Shown here: positions 1-14,999 of the stretch, one piece after another
Layout: every line of letters begins with the position of its first letter
How positions within the stretch are numbered: the stretch's first letter is position 1
NCBI GenBank assembly: GCA_003116995.1
Contig: BDSL01000123.1
Location: forward strand, 1-64,000
Origin: Yamagishiella unicocca
Taxonomy: Eukaryota; Chlorophyta; Chlorophyceae; Chlamydomonadales; Volvocaceae
Length of the DNA stretch: 64,000 nucleotides
Reading direction: 5' to 3'
Notes under the pieces: model-generated
The model's input: only the letters and a program-made list of their open reading frames with translations
What the model was told of the DNA's origin: nothing
Database searches by the model: none
Program-made: the position numbers and the translations under genes

Positions 1-3000
1 CCAGCAGCAAACCGCAAGAAGGACCTGAAAAGGCCATGGTGGTTAGCAAAGCACAGAGCAATGAGCTAACTGCTCAGGTTTGCCTTGTCCTACAGGTGCA
101 GTGCCTTGACCAAATGGCACCAAACTTGCGCTTTGATCTTTCAATGATATTTATAATCAATACCGAAAGTCTTGGGCCAGCAGCAAACCGCAAGAAGGAC
201 CTGAAAATGGCCATGGTGGTTAGCAAAGCACAGAGCAATGAGCTAACTGCTCAGGTTTGCCTTGTCCTACAGGTGCAGTGCCTTGACCAAATGGCACCAA
301 ACTTGCGCTTTGATCTTTCAATGATATTTATAATCAATACCGAAAGTCTTGGGGCCAGCAGCAAACCGCAAGAAGGACCTGAAAATGGCCATGGTGGTTA
401 GCAAAGCACAGAGCAATGAGCTAACTGCTCAGGTTTGCCTTGTCCTACAGGTGCAGTGCCTTGACCAAATGGCACCAAACTTGCGCTTTGATCTTTCAAT
501 GATATTTATAATCAATACCGAAAGTCTTGGGCCAGCAGCAAACCGCAAGAAGGACCTGAAAATGGCCATGGTGGTTAGCAAAGCACAGAGCAATGAGCTA
601 ACTGCTCAGGTTTGCCTGTCCTACAGGTGCAAGTGCCTTGACCAAATGGCACCAAACTTGCGCTTTGATCTTTCAATGATATTTATAATCAATACCGAAA
701 GTCTTGGGGCCAGCAGCAAACCGCAAGAAGGACCTGAAAATGGCCATGGTGGTTAGCAAAGCACAGAGCAACAGCTAACTGCCAGGTTTGCCTTGTCCTA
801 CAGGTGCAGTGCCTTGACCAAATGGCACCAAACTTGCGCTTTGATCTTTCAATGATATTTATAATCAATACCGAAAGTCTTGGGCCAGCAGCAAACCGCA
901 AGAAGGACCTGAAAATGGCCATGGTGGTTAGCAAAGCACAGAGCAATGAGCTAACTGCTCAGGTTTGCCTTGTCCTACAGGTGCACGCAGTGCCTTGACC
1001 AAATGGCACCAAACTTGCGCTTTGATCTTTCAATGATATTTATAATCAATACCGAAAGTCTTGGGGCCAGCAGCAAACCGCAAGAAGGACCTGAAAATGG
1101 CCATGGTGGTTAGCAAAGCACAGAGCAATGAGCTAACTGCCAGGTTTGCCTTGTCCTACAGGTGCAGTGCCTTGACCAAATGGCACCAAACTTGCGCTTT
1201 GATCTTTCAATGATATTTATAATCAATACCGAAAGTCTTGGGGCCAGCAGCAAACCGCAAGAAGGACCTGAAAATGGCCATGGTGGTTAGCAAAGCACAG
1301 AGCAATGAGCTAACTGCTCAGGTTTGCCTTGTCCTACAGGTGCAGTGCCTTGACCAAATGGCACCAAACTTGCGCTTTGATCTTTCAATGATATTTATAA
1401 TCAATACCGAAAGTCTTGGGCCAGCAGCAAACCGCAAGAAGGACCTGAAAATGGCCATGGTGGTTAGCAAAGCACAGAGCAATGAGCTAACTGCCAGGTT
1501 TGCCTTGTCCTACAGGTGCAGTGCCTTGACCAAATGGCACCAAACTTGCGCTTTGATCTTTCAATGATATTTATAATCAATACCGAAAGTCTTGGGGCCA
1601 GCAGCAAACCGCAAGAAGGACCTGAAAATGGCCATGGTGGTTAGCAAAGCACAGAGCAATGAGCTAACTGCTCAGGTTTGCCTTGTCCTACAGGTGCAGT
1701 GCCTTGACCAAATGGCACCAAACTTGCGCTTTGATCTTTCAATGATATTTATAATCAATACCGAAAGTCTTGGGCCAGCAGCAAACCGCAAGAAGGACCT
1801 GAAAATGGCCATGGTGGTTAGCAAAGCACAGAGCAATGAGCTAACTGCTCAGGTTTGCCTTGTCCTACAGGTGCAGTGCCTTGACCAAATGGCACCAAAC
1901 TTGCGCTTTGATCTTTCAATGATATTTATAATCAATACCGAAAGTCTTGGGGCCAGCAGCAAACCGCAAGAAGGACCTGAAAATGGCCATGGTGGTTAGC
2001 AAAGCACAGAGCAATGAGCTAACTGCCAGGTTTGCCTTGTCCTACAGGTGCAGTGCCTTGACCAAATGGCACCAAACTTGCGCTTTGATCTTTCAATGAT
2101 ATTTATAATCAATACCGAAAGTCTTGGGGCCAGCAGCAAACCGTGAAAATGGCCATGGTGGTTAGCAAAGCACAGAGCAATGAGCTGCTCAGGTTTGCCA
2201 CAGGTGCAGCAGTGCCTTGACCAAATGGCACCAAACTTGCGCTTTGATCTTTCAATGATATTTATAATCAATACCGAAAGTCTTGGGGCCAGCAGCAAAC
2301 CGCAAGAAGGACCTGAAAATGGCCATGGTGGTTAGCAAAGCACAGAGCAACAAGCTAACTGCCAGGTTTGCCTTGTCCTACACAGGTGCAGTGCCTTGAC
2401 CAAATGGCACCAAACTTGCGCTTTGATCTTTCAATGATATTTATAATCAATACCGAAAGTCTTGGGGCCAGCAGCAAACCGCAAGAAGGACCTGAAAATG
2501 GCCATGGTGGTTAGCAAAGCACAGAGCAATGAGCTAACTGCTCAGGTTTGCCTTGTCCTACAGGTGCAGTGCCTTGACCAAATGGCACCAAACTTGCGCT
2601 TTGATCTTTCAATGATATTTATAATCAATACCGAAAGTCTTGGGGCCAGCAGCAAACCGCAAGAAGGACCTGAAAATGGCCATGGTGGTTAGCAAAGCAC
2701 AGAGCAATGAGCTAACTGCTTTGCCTTGTCCTACAGGTGCAGTGCCTTGACCAAATGGCACCAAACTTGCGCTTTGATCTTTCAATGATATTTATAATCA
2801 ATACCGAAAGTCTTGGGGCCAGCAGCAAACCGCAAGAAGGACCTGAAAATGGCCATGGTGGTTAGCAAAGCACAGAGCAATGAGCTAACTGCCAGGTTTG
2901 CCTTGTCCTACAGGTGCAGTGCCTTGACCAAATGGCACCAAACTTGCGCTTTGATCTTTCAATGATATTTATAATCAATACCGAAAGTCTTGGGGCCAGC

Positions 3001-6000
3001 AGCAAACCGCAAGAAGGACCTGAAAATGGCCATGGTGGTTAGCAAAGCACAGAGCAATGAGCTAACTGCTCAGGTTTGCCTTGTCCTACAGGTGCAGTGC
3101 CTTGATGGCTTGCGCTTTGATCTTTCAATGATATTTATAATCAATACCGAAAGTCTTGGGCCAGCAGCAAACCGCAAGAAGGACCTGAAAATGGCCATGG
3201 TGGTTAGCAAAGCACAGAGCAATGAGCTAACTGCTCAGGTTTGCCTTGTCCTACAGGTGCACGCAGTGCCTTGACCAAATGGCACCAAACTTGCGCTTTG
3301 ATCTTTCAATGATATTTATAATCAATACCGAAAGTCTTGGGGCCAGCAGCAAACCGCAAGAAGGACCTGGTGGTTAGCAAAGCACAGAGCAACAAGCTAA
3401 CTGCCAGGTTTGCCTTGTCCTACAGGTGCAGTGCCTTGACCAAATGGCACCAAACTATATTTATAATCAATACCGAAAGTCTTGGGCCAGCAGCAAACCG
3501 CAAGAAGGACCTGAAAATGGCCATGGTGGTTAGCAAAGCACAGAGCAATGAGCTAACTGCTCAGGTTTGCCTTGTCCTACAGGTGCAGTGCCTTGACCAA
3601 ATGGCACCAAACTTGCGCTTTGATCTTTCAATGATATTTATAATCAATACCGAAAGTCTTGGGCCAGCAGCAAACCGCAAGAAGGACCTGAAAATGGCCA
3701 TGGTGGTTAGCAAAGCACAGAGCAATGAGCTAACTGCTCAGGTTTGCCTTGTCCTACAGGTGCAGTGCCTTGACCAAATGACCAAACTTGCGCTTTGATC
3801 TTTCAATGATATTTATAATCAATACCGAAAGTCTTGGGGCCAGCAGCAAACCGCAAGAAGGACCTGAAAATGGCCATGGTGGTTAGCAAAGCACAGAGCA
3901 ATGAGCTAACTGCCAGGTTTGCCTTGTCCTACAGGTGCAGTGCCTTGACCAAATGGCACCAAACTTGCGCTTTGATCTTTCAATGATATTTATAATCAAT
4001 ACCGAAAGTCTTGGGGCCAGCAGCAAACCGCAAGAAGGACCTGAAAATGGCCATGGTGGTTAGCAAAGCACAGAGCAATGAGCTAACTGCTCAGGTTTGC
4101 CTTGTCCTACAGGTGCAGTGCCTTGACCAAATGGCACCAAACTTGCGCTTTGATCTTTCAATGATATTTATAATCAATACCGAAAGTCTTGGGCCAGCAG
4201 CAAACCGCAAGAAGGACCTGAAAATGGCCATGGTGGTTAGCAAAGCACAGAGCAATGAGCTAACTGCTCAGGTTTGCCTTGTCCTACAGGTGCAGCAGTG
4301 CCTTGACCAAATGGCACCAAACTTGCGCTTTGATCTTTCAATGATATTTATAATCAATACCGAAAGTCTTGGGGCCAGCAGCAAACCGCAAGAAGGACCT
4401 GAAAATGGCCATGGTGGTTAGCAAAGCACAGAGCAATGAGGCCATTGCCAGGTTTGCCTTGTCCTACAGGTGCAGTGCCTTGACCAAATGGCACCAAACT
4501 TGCGCTTTGATCTTTCAATGATATTTATAATCAATACCGAAAGTCTTGGGGCCAGCAGCAAACCGCAAGAAGGACCTGAAAATGGCCATGGTGGTTAGCA
4601 AAGCACAGAGCAATGAGCTAACTGCCAGGTTTGCCTTGTCCTACAGGTGCAGTGCCTTGACCAAATGGCACCAAACTTGCGCTTTGATCTTTCAATGATA
4701 TTTATAATCAATACCGAAAGTCTTGGGGCCAGCAGCAAACCGCAAGAAGGACCTGAAAATGGCCATGGTGGTTAGCAAAGCACAGAGCAATGAGCTAACT
4801 GCTCAGGTTTGCCTTGTCCTACAGGTGCAGTGCCTTGACCAAATGGCACCAAACTTGCGCTTTGATCTTTCAATGATATTTATAATCAATACCGAAAGTC
4901 TTGGGGCCAGCAGCAAACCGCAAGAAGGACCTGAAAATGGCCATGGTGGTTAGCAAAGCACAGAGCAATGAGCTAACTGCCAGGTTTGCCTTGTCCTACA
5001 GGTGCAGTGCCTTGACCAAATGGCACCAAACTTGCGCTTTGATCTTTCAATGATATTTATAATCAATACCGAAAGTCTTGGGGCCAGCAGCAAACCGCAA
5101 GAAGGACCTGAAAATGGCCATGGTGGTTAGCAAAGCACAGAGCAATGAGCTAACTGCCAGGTTTGCCTTGTCCTACAGGTGCAGTGCCTTGACCAAATGG
5201 CACCAAACTTGCGCTTTGATCTTTCAATGATATTTATAATCAATACCGAAAGTCTTGGGGCCAGCAGCAAACCGCAAGAAGGACCTGAAAATGGCCATGG
5301 TGGTTAGCAAAGCACAGAGCAATGAGCTAACTGCCCAGGTTTGCCTTGTCCTACAGGTGCAGTGCCTTGACCAAATGGCACCAAACTTGCGCTTTGATCT
5401 TTCAATGATATTTATAATCAATACCGAAAGTCTTGGGGCCAGCAGCAAACCGCAAGAAGGACCTGAAAATGGCCATGGTGGTTAGCAAAGCACAGAGCAA
5501 TGAGCTAACTGCCCAGGTTTGCCTTGTCCTACAGGTGCAGTGCCTTGACCAAATGGCACCAAACTTGCGCTTTGATCTTTCAATGATATTTATAATCAAT
5601 ACCGAAAGTCTTGGGGCCAGCAGCAAACCGCAAGAAGGACCTGAAAATGGCCATGGTGGTTAGCAAAGCACAGAGCAATGAGCTAACTGAGGTTTGCCTT
5701 GTCCTACAGGTGCAGCAGTGCCTTGACCAAATGGCACCAAACTTGCGCTTTGATCTTTCAATGATATTTATAATCAATACCGAAAGTCTTGGGGCCAGCA
5801 GCAAACCGCAAGAAGGACCTGAAAATGGCCATGGTGGTTAGCAAAGCACAGAGCAATGAGCTAACTGCCAGGTTTGCCTTGTCCTACAGGTGCAGCAGTG
5901 CCTTGACCAAATGGCACCAAACTTGCGCTTTGATCTTTCAATGATATTTATAATCAATACCGAAAGTCTTGGGCCAGCAGCAGCAGAAGGACCTGAAAAT

Positions 6001-9000
6001 GGCCATGGTGGTTAGCAAAGCAAGGACTAACTGAGGTTTGCCTTGTCCTACAGGTGCATGCCTTGACCAAATGGCACCAAACTGCGCTTTGATCTTTCAA
6101 TGATATTTATAATCAATACCGAAAGTCAGCAGCAAACCGCAATGAGCTAACTGCTCAGGTTTGCCTTGTCCTACAGGTGCAGTGCCTTGACCAAATTTGC
6201 GCTTTGATCTTTCAATGATATTTATAATCAATACCGAAAGTCTTGGGGCCAGCAGCAAACCGCAAGAAGGACCTGAAAATGGCCATGGTGGTTAGCAAAG
6301 CACAGAGCAATGAGCTAACTGCTCAGGTTTGCCTTGTCCTACAGGTGCAGCAGTGCCTTGACCAAATGGCACCAAACTTGCGCTTTGATCTTTCAATGAT
6401 ATTTATAATCAATACCGAAAGTCTTGGGGCCAGCAGCAAACCGCAAGAAGGACCTGAAAATGGCCATGGTGGTTAGCAAAGCACAGAGCAATGAGCTAAC
6501 TGCCAGGTTTGCCTTGTCCTACAGGTGCAGCAGTGCCTTGACCAAATGGCACCAAACTTGCGCTTTGATCTTTCAATGATATTTATAATCAATACCGAAA
6601 GTCTTGGGGCCAGCAGCAAACCGCAAGAAGGACCTGAAAATGGCCATGGTGGTTAGCAAAGCACAGAGCAATGAGCTAACTGCTCAGGTTTGCCTTGTCC
6701 TACAGGTGCATGCCTTGACCAAATGGCACCAAACTTGCGCTTTGATCTTTCAATGATATTTATAATCAATACCGAAAGTCTTGGGGCCAGCAGCAAACCG
6801 CAAGAAGGACCTGAAAATGGCCATGGTGGTTAGCAAAGCACAGAGCAATGAGCTAACTGCCAGGTTTGCCTTGTCCTACAGGTGCAGTGCCTTGACCACA
6901 CCAAACTTGCGCTTTGATCTTTCAATGATATTTATAATCAATACCGAAAGTCTTGGGGCCAGCAGCAAACCGCAAGGACCTGAAAATGGCCATGGTGGTT
7001 AGCAAAGCACAGAGCAATGAGCTAACTGCAATTATTTGATCTTTCAATGATATTTATAATCAATACCGAAAGTCTTGGGGCCAGCAGCAAACCGCAAGAA
7101 GGACCTGAAAATGGCCATGGTGGTTAGCAAAGCACAGAGCAATGAGCTAACTGCTTTGCCTTGTCCTACAGGTGCAGTGCCTTGACCAAATGGCACCAAA
7201 CTTGCGCTTTGATCTTTCAATGATATTTATAATCAATACCGAAAGTCTTGGGGCCAGCAGCAAACCGCAAGAAGGACCTGAAAATGGCCATGGTGGTTAG
7301 CAAAGCACAGAGCAATGAGCTAACTGCAACAGGTGCTTGCCAAATTTTTTGATCTTTCAATGATATTTATAATCAATACCGAAAGTCTTGGGGCCAGCAG
7401 CAAACCGCAAGAAGGACCTGAAAATGGCCATGGTGGTTAGCAAAGCACAGAGCAATGAGCTAACTGCTCAGGTTTGCCTTGTCCTACAGGTGCAGCAGTG
7501 CCTTGACCAAATGGCACCAAACTTGCGCTTTGATCTTTCAATGATATTTATAATCAATACCGAAAGTCTTGGGGCCAGCAGCAAACCGCAAGAAGGACCT
7601 GAAAATGGCCATGGTGGTTAGCAAAGCACAGAGCAATGAGCTAACTGCTCAGGTTTGCCTTGTCCTACAGGTGCAGCAGTGCCTTGACCAAATGGCACCA
7701 AACTTGCGCTTTGATCTTTCAATGATATTTATAATCAATACCGAAAGTCTTGGGGCCAGCAGCAAACCGCAAGAAGGACCTGAAAATGGCCATGGTGGTT
7801 AGCAAAGCACAGAGCAATGAGCTAACTGCTCAGGTTTGCCTTGTCCTACAGGTGCAGCAGTGCCTTGATGGCACCAAACTTGCGCTTTGATCTTTCAATG
7901 ATATTTATAATCAATACCGAAAGTCTTGGGGCCAGCAGCAAACCGCAAGCCTGAAAATGGCCATGGTGGTTAGCAAAGCACAGAGCAATGAGCTAACTGA
8001 ACAATGCCTTGACCAAATGGCACCAAACTTGCGCTTTGATCTTTCAATGATATTTATAATCAATACCGAAAGTCTTGGGGCCAGCAGCAAACCGCAAGAA
8101 GGACCTGAAAATGGCCATGGTGGTTAGCAAAGCACAGAGCAATGAGCTAACTGCCAGGTTTGCCTTGTCCTACAGGTGCAGTGCCTTGACCAAATGGCAC
8201 CAAACTTGCGCTTTGATCTTTCAATGATATTTATAATCAATACCGAAAGTCTTGGGCCAGCAGCAAACCGCAAGAAGGACCTGAAAATGGCCATGGTGGT
8301 TAGCAAAGCACAGAGCAATGAGCTAACTGCTCAGGTTTGCCTTGTCCTACAGGTGCTATTTGCCTTGATCTTTCAATGATATTTATAATCAATACCGAAA
8401 GTCTTGGGCCAGCAGCAAACCGCAAGAAGGACCTGAAAATGGCCATGGTGGTTAGCAAAGCACAGAGCAATGAGCTAACTGAAATGCATATGGTTATCTT
8501 TCAATGATATTTATAATCAATACCGAAAGTCTTGGGGCCAGCAGCAAACCGCAAGAAGGACCTGAAAATGGCCATGGTGGTTAGCAAAGCACAGAGCAAT
8601 GAGCTAACTGCTCAGGTTGCCTTGTCCTACAGGTGCACGCAGTGCCTTGACCAAATGGCACCAAACTTGCGCTTTGATCTTTCAATGATATTTATAATCA
8701 ATACCGAAAGTCTTGGGGCCAGCAGCAAACCGCAAGAAGGACCTGAAATGGCCATGGTGGTTAGCAAAACACAGAGCAACAAGCTAACTGCCAGGTTTGC
8801 CTTGTCCTACAGGTGCAAGTGCCTTGACCAAATGGCACCAAACTTGCGCTTTGATCTTTCAATGATATTTATAATCAATACCGAAAGTCTTGGGCCAGCA
8901 GCAAACCGCAAGAAGGACCTGAAAATGGCCATGGTGGTTAGCAAAGCACAGAGCAATGAGCTAACTGCCAGGTTGCCTTGTCTACAGGTGCAGCAGTGCC

Positions 9001-12000
9001 TGACCAAATGGCACCAAACTTGCGCTTTGATCTTTCAATGATATTTATAATCAATACCGAAAGTCTTGGGGCCAGCAGCAAACCGCAAGAAGGACCTGAA
9101 AATGGCCATGGTGGTTAGCAAAGCACAGAGCAAGAGCTAACTGCCAGGTTTGCCTTGTCCTACAGGTGCAGCAGTGCCTTGACCAAATGGCACCAACTTG
9201 CGCTTTGATCTTTCAATGATATTTATAATCAATACCGAAAGTCTTGGGCCAGCAGCAAACCGCAAGAAGGACCTGAAAATGGCCATGGTGGTTAGCAAAG
9301 CACAGAGCAATGAGCTAACTGCTCAGGTTTGCCTTGTCCTACAGGTGCACGCAGTGCCTTGACCAAATGGCACCAAACTTGCGCTTTGATCTTTCAATGA
9401 TATTTATAATCAATACCGAAAGTCTTGGGGCCAGCAGCAAACCGCAAGAAGGACCTGAAAATGGCCATGGTGGTTAGCAAAGCACAGAGCAATGAGCTAA
9501 CTGCTCAGGTTTGCCTTGTCCTACAGGTGCACGCAGTGCCTTGACCAAATGGCACCAAACTTGCGCTTTGATCTTTCAATGATATTTATAATCAATACCG
9601 AAAGTCTTGGGGCCAGCAGCAAACCGCAAGAAGGACCTGAAAATGGCCATGGTGGTTAGCAAAGCACAGAGCAATGAGCTAACTGCTCAGGTTTGCCTTG
9701 TCCTACAGGTGCACGCAGTGCCTTGACCAAATGGCACCAAACTTGCGCTTTGATCTTTCAATGATATTTATAATCAATACCGAAAGTCTTGGGGCCAGCA
9801 GCAAACCGCAAGAAGGACCTGAAATGGCCATGGTGGTTAGCAAAGCACAGAGCAACAAGCTAACTGCCCAGGTTTGCCTTGTCCTACAGGTGCCAGTGCC
9901 TTGACCAAATGGCACCAAACTTGCGCTTTGATCTTTCAATGATATTTATAATCAATACCGAAAGTCTTGGGCCAGCAGCAAACCGCAAGAAGGACCTGAA
10001 AATGGCCATGGTGGTTAGCAAAGCACAGAGCAATGAGCTAACTGCTCAGGTTTGCCTTGTCCTACAGGTGCACGCAGTGCCTTGACCAAATGGCACCAAA
10101 CTTGCGCTTTGATCTTTCAATGATATTTATAATCAATACCGAAAGTCTTGGGCCAGCAGCAAACCGCAAGAAGGACCTGAAAATGGCCATGGTGGTTAGC
10201 AAAGCACAGAGCAATGAGCTAACTGCTCAGGTTTGCCTTGTCCTACAGGTGCACGCAGTGCCTTGACCAAATGGCACCAAACTTGCGCTTTTGATCTTTC
10301 AATGATATTTATAATCAATACCGAAAGTCCTTGGGGCCAGCAGCAAACCGCAAGAAGGACCTGAAATGGCCATGGTGGTTAGCAAAGCACAGAGCAATGA
10401 GCTAACTGCTCAGGTTTGCCTTGTCCTACAGGTGCACGCAGTGCCTTGACCAAATGGCACCAAACTTGCGCTTTGATCTTTCAATGATATTTATAATCAA
10501 TACCGAAAGTCTTGGGGCCAGCAGCAAACCGCAAGAAGGACCTGAAAATGGCCATGGTGGTTAGCCAAAGCACAGAGCAATCGAGCTAACTGCTCAGGTT
10601 TGCCTTGTCCTACAGGTGCAGTGCCTTGACCAAATGGTACCAAACTTGCGCTTTGATCTTTCAATGATATTTATAATCAATACCGAAAGTCTTGGGGCCA
10701 GCAGCAAACCGCAAGAAGGACCTGAAAATGGCCATGGTGGTTAGCAAAGCACAGAGCAATGAGCTAACTGCTCAGGTTGCCTTGTCCTACAGGTGCACGC
10801 AGTGCCTTGACCAAATGGCACCAAACTTGCGCTTTGATCTTTCAATGATATTTAATAATCAATACCGAAAGTCTTGGGGCCAGCAGCAAACCGCAAGAAG
10901 GACCTGAAATGGCCATGGTGGTTAGCAAAGCACAGAGCAAGAGCTAACTGCCAGGTTTGCCTTGTCCTACAGGTGCACCAGTGCCTTGACCAAATGGCAC
11001 CAAACTTGCGCTTTGATCTTTCAATGATATTTATAATCAATACCGAAAGTCTTGGGGCCCAGCAGCAAACCGCAAGAAGGACCTGAAAATGGCCATGGTG
11101 GTTAGCAAAGCACAGAGCAATGAGCTAACTGCTCAGGTTTGCCTTGTCCTACAGGTGCAGCAGTGCCTTGACCAAATGGCACCAAACTTGCGCTTTGATC
11201 TTTCAATGATATTTATAATCAATACCGAAAGTCTTGGGGCAGCAGCAAACCGCAAGAAGGACCTGAAAATGGCCATGGTGGTTAGCAAAGCACAGAGCAA
11301 TGAGCTAACTGCCAGGTTTGCCTTGTCCTACAGGTGCCAGTGCCTTGACCAAATGGCACCAAACTTGCGCTTTGATCTTTCAATGATATTTATAATCAAT
11401 ACCGAAAGTCTTGGGGCCAGCAGCAAACCGCAAGAAGGACCTGAAAATGGCCATGGTGGTTAGCAAAGCACAGAGCAATGAGCTAACTGCTCAGGTTTGC
11501 CTTGTCCTACAGGTGCACGCAGTGCCTTGACCAAATGGCACCAAACTTGCGCTTTGATCTTTCAATGATATTTATAATCAATACCGAAAGTCTTGGGGCC
11601 AGCAGCAAACCGCAAGAAGGACCTGAAAATGGCCATGGTGGTTAGCAAAGCACAGAGCAATGAGCTAACTGCTCAGGTTTGCCTTGTCCTACAGGTGCAG
11701 TGCCTTGACCAAATGGCACCAAACTTGCCGCTTTGATCTTTCAATGAATTTATAATCAATACCGAAAGTCTTGGGGCCAGCAGCAAACCGCAAGAAGGAC
11801 CTGAAAATGGCCATGGTGGTTAGCAAAGCACAGAGCAATGAGCTAACTGCTCAGGTTTGCCTTGTCCTACAGGTGCAGTGCCTTGACCAAATGGCACCAA
11901 ACTTGCGCTTTGATCTTTCAATGATATTTATAATCAATACCGAAAGTCTTGGGGCCAGCAGCAAACCGCAAGAAGGACCTGAAAATGGCCATGGTGGTTA

Positions 12001-13099
12001 GCAAAGCACAGAGCAATGAGCTAACTGCTCAGGTTTGCCTACAGGTGCACGGTGCCTTGACCAAATGGCACCAAACTTGCGCTTTGATCTTTCAATGATA
12101 TTTATAATCAATACCGAAAGTCTTGGGGCCAGCAGCAAACCGCAAGAAGGACCTGAAATGGCCATGGTGGTTAGCAAAGCACAGAGCAATGAGCTAACTG
12201 CTCAGGTTTGCCTTGTCCTACAGGTGCACGCAGTGCCTTGACCAAATGGCACCAAACTTGCGCTTTGATCTTTCAATGATATTTATAATCAATACCGAAA
12301 GTCTTGGGGCCAGCAGCAAACCGCAAGAAGGACCTGAAAATGGCCATGGTGGTTAGCAAAGCACAGAGCAATGAGCTAACTGCTCAGGTTTGCCTTGTCC
12401 TACAGGTGCAGTGCCTTGACCAAATGGCACCAAACTTGCGCTTTGATCTTTCAATGATATTTATAATCAATACCGAAAGTCTTGGGGCCAGCAGCAAACC
12501 GCAAGAAGGACCTGAAAATGGCCATGGTGGTTAGCAAAGCACAGAGCAATGAGCTAACTGCTCAGGTTTGCCTTGTCCTACAGGTGCAGTGCTTGACCAA
12601 ATGGCACCAAACTTGCGCTTGATCTTCAATGATATTATAATCAATACCGAAAGTCTTGGGCCAGCAGCAAACCGCAAGAAAACCTGAAAATGGCCATGGT
12701 GGTTAGCAAAGCACAGAGCAATGAGCTAACTGCTCAGGTTTGCCTTGTCCTACAGGTGCAGTGCCTTGACCAAATGGCACCAAACTTGCGCTTTGATCTT
12801 TCAATGATATTTATAATCAATACCGAAAGTCTTGGGGCCAGCAGCAAACCGCAAGAAGGACCTGAAAATGGCCATGGTGGTTAGCAAAGCACAGAGCAAT
12901 GAGCTAACTGCTCAGGTTTGCCTTGTCCTACAGGTGCCAGTGCCTTGACCAAATGGCACCAAACTTGCGCTTTGATCTTTCAATGATATTTATAATCAAT
13001 ACCGAAAGTCTTGGGGCCAGCAGCAACCGCAAGAAGGACCTGAAATGGCCATGGTGGTTAGCAAAGCACAGAGCAATGAGCTAACTGCTCAGGTTTGCT

Positions 13100-13163
13100 T
13101 TCAATGATATTTAAAATCGAACTTGCGCACCAAGGATAATATTAACGACAAGTCTGTCGGTCC
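13100..13163 (+). other. Rearranged interruption in satellite A
   Basis: After GCTCAGGTTTG the monomer jumps to a fragment of its own interior (CTTTCAATGATATTT), followed by about 50 bp with scrambled satellite words and unrelated AT-rich bases, before the array resumes at TCCTACAGGTGCAGTG. It is the only obvious non-monomer sequence in the first 21.9 kb. Confidence 0.7.
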
Positions 13164-14999
13164 TACAGGTGCAGTGCCTTGACCAAATGGACCAAACTTG
13201 CGCTTTGATCTTTCAATGATATTTATAATCAATACCGAAAGTCTTGGGGCCAGCAGCAAACCGCAAGAAGGACCTGAAAATGGCCATGGTGGTTAGCAAA
13301 GCACAGAGCAATGAGCTAACTGCTCAGGTTTGCCTTGTCCTACAGGTGCAGTGCCTTGACCAAATGGCACCAAACTTGCGCTTTGATCTTTCAATGATAT
13401 TTATAATCAATACCGAAAGTCTTGGGGCCAGCAGCAAACCGCAAGAAGGACCTGAAAATGGCCATGGTGGTTAGCAAAGCACAGAGCAATGAGCTAACTG
13501 CTCAGGTTTGCCTTGTCCTACAGGTGCAGTGCCTTGACCAAATGGCACCAAACTTGCGCTTTGATCTTTCAATGATATTTATAATCAATACCGAAAGTCT
13601 TGGGGCCAGCAGCAAACCGCAAGAAGGACCTGAAAATGGCCATGGTGGTTAGCAAAGCACAGAGCAATGAGCTAACTGCTCAGGTTTGCCTTGTCCTACA
13701 GGTGCCAGTGCCTTGACCAAATGGTACCAAACTTGCGCTTTGATCTTTCAATGATATTTATAATCAATACCGAAAGTCTTGGGGCCAGCAGCAAACCGTA
13801 AGAAGGACCTGAAAATGGCCATGGTGGTTAGCAAAGCACAGAGCAATGAGCTAACTGCTCAGGTTTGCCTTGTCCTACAGGTGCACCAGTGCCTTGACCA
13901 AATGGCACCAAACTTGCGCTTTGATCTTTCAATGATATTTATAATCAATACCGAAAGTCTTGGGGCCAGCAGCAAACCGCAAGAAGGACCTGAAAATGGC
14001 CATGGTGGTTAGCAAAGCACAGAGCAATGAGCTAACTGCTCAGGTTTGCCTTGTCCTACAGGTGCACGCAGTGCCTTGACCAAATGGCACCAAACTTGCG
14101 CTTTGATCTTTCAATGATATTTATAATCAATACCGAAAGTCTTGGGGCCAGCAGCAAACCGCAAGAAGGACCTGAAAATGGCCATGGTGGTTAGCAAAGC
14201 ACAGAGCAATGAGCTAACTGCTCAGGTTTGCCTTGTCCTACAGGTGCACGCAGTGCCTTGACCAAATGGCACCAAACTTGCGCTTTGATCTTTCAATGAT
14301 ATTTATAATCAATACCGAAAGTCTTGGGGCCAGCAGCAAACCGCAAGAAGGACCTGAAAATGGCCATGGTGGTTAGCAAAGCACAGAGCAATGAGCTAAC
14401 TGCTCAGGTTTGCCTTGTCCTACAGGTGCACCAGTGCCTTGACCAAATGGCACCAAACTTGCGCTTTGATCTTTCAATGATATTTATAATCAATACCGAA
14501 AGTCTTGGGGCCAGCAGCAAACCGCAAGAAGGACCTGAAAATGGCCATGGTGGTTAGCAAAGCACAGAGCAATGAGCTAACTGCTCAGGTTTGCCTTGTC
14601 CTACAGGTGCAGTGCCTTGACCAAATGGCACCAAACTTGCGCTTTGATCTTTCAATGATATTTATAATCAATACCGAAAGTCTTGGGGCCAGCAGCAAAC
14701 CGCAAGAAGGACCTGAAAATGGCCATGGTGGTTAGCAAAGCACAGAGCAATGAGCTAACTGCTCAGGTTTGCCTTGTCCTACAGGTGCACGCATGCCTTG
14801 ACCAAATGGCACCAAACTTGCGCTTTGATCTTTCAATGATATTTATAATCAATACCGAAAGTCTTGGGGCCAGCAGCAAACCGCAAGAAGGACCTGAAAA
14901 TGGCCATGGTGGTTAGCAAAGCACAGAGCAATGAGCTAACTGCTCAGGTTTGCCTTGTCCTACAGGTGCACGCAGTGCCTTGACCAAATGGCACCAAAC

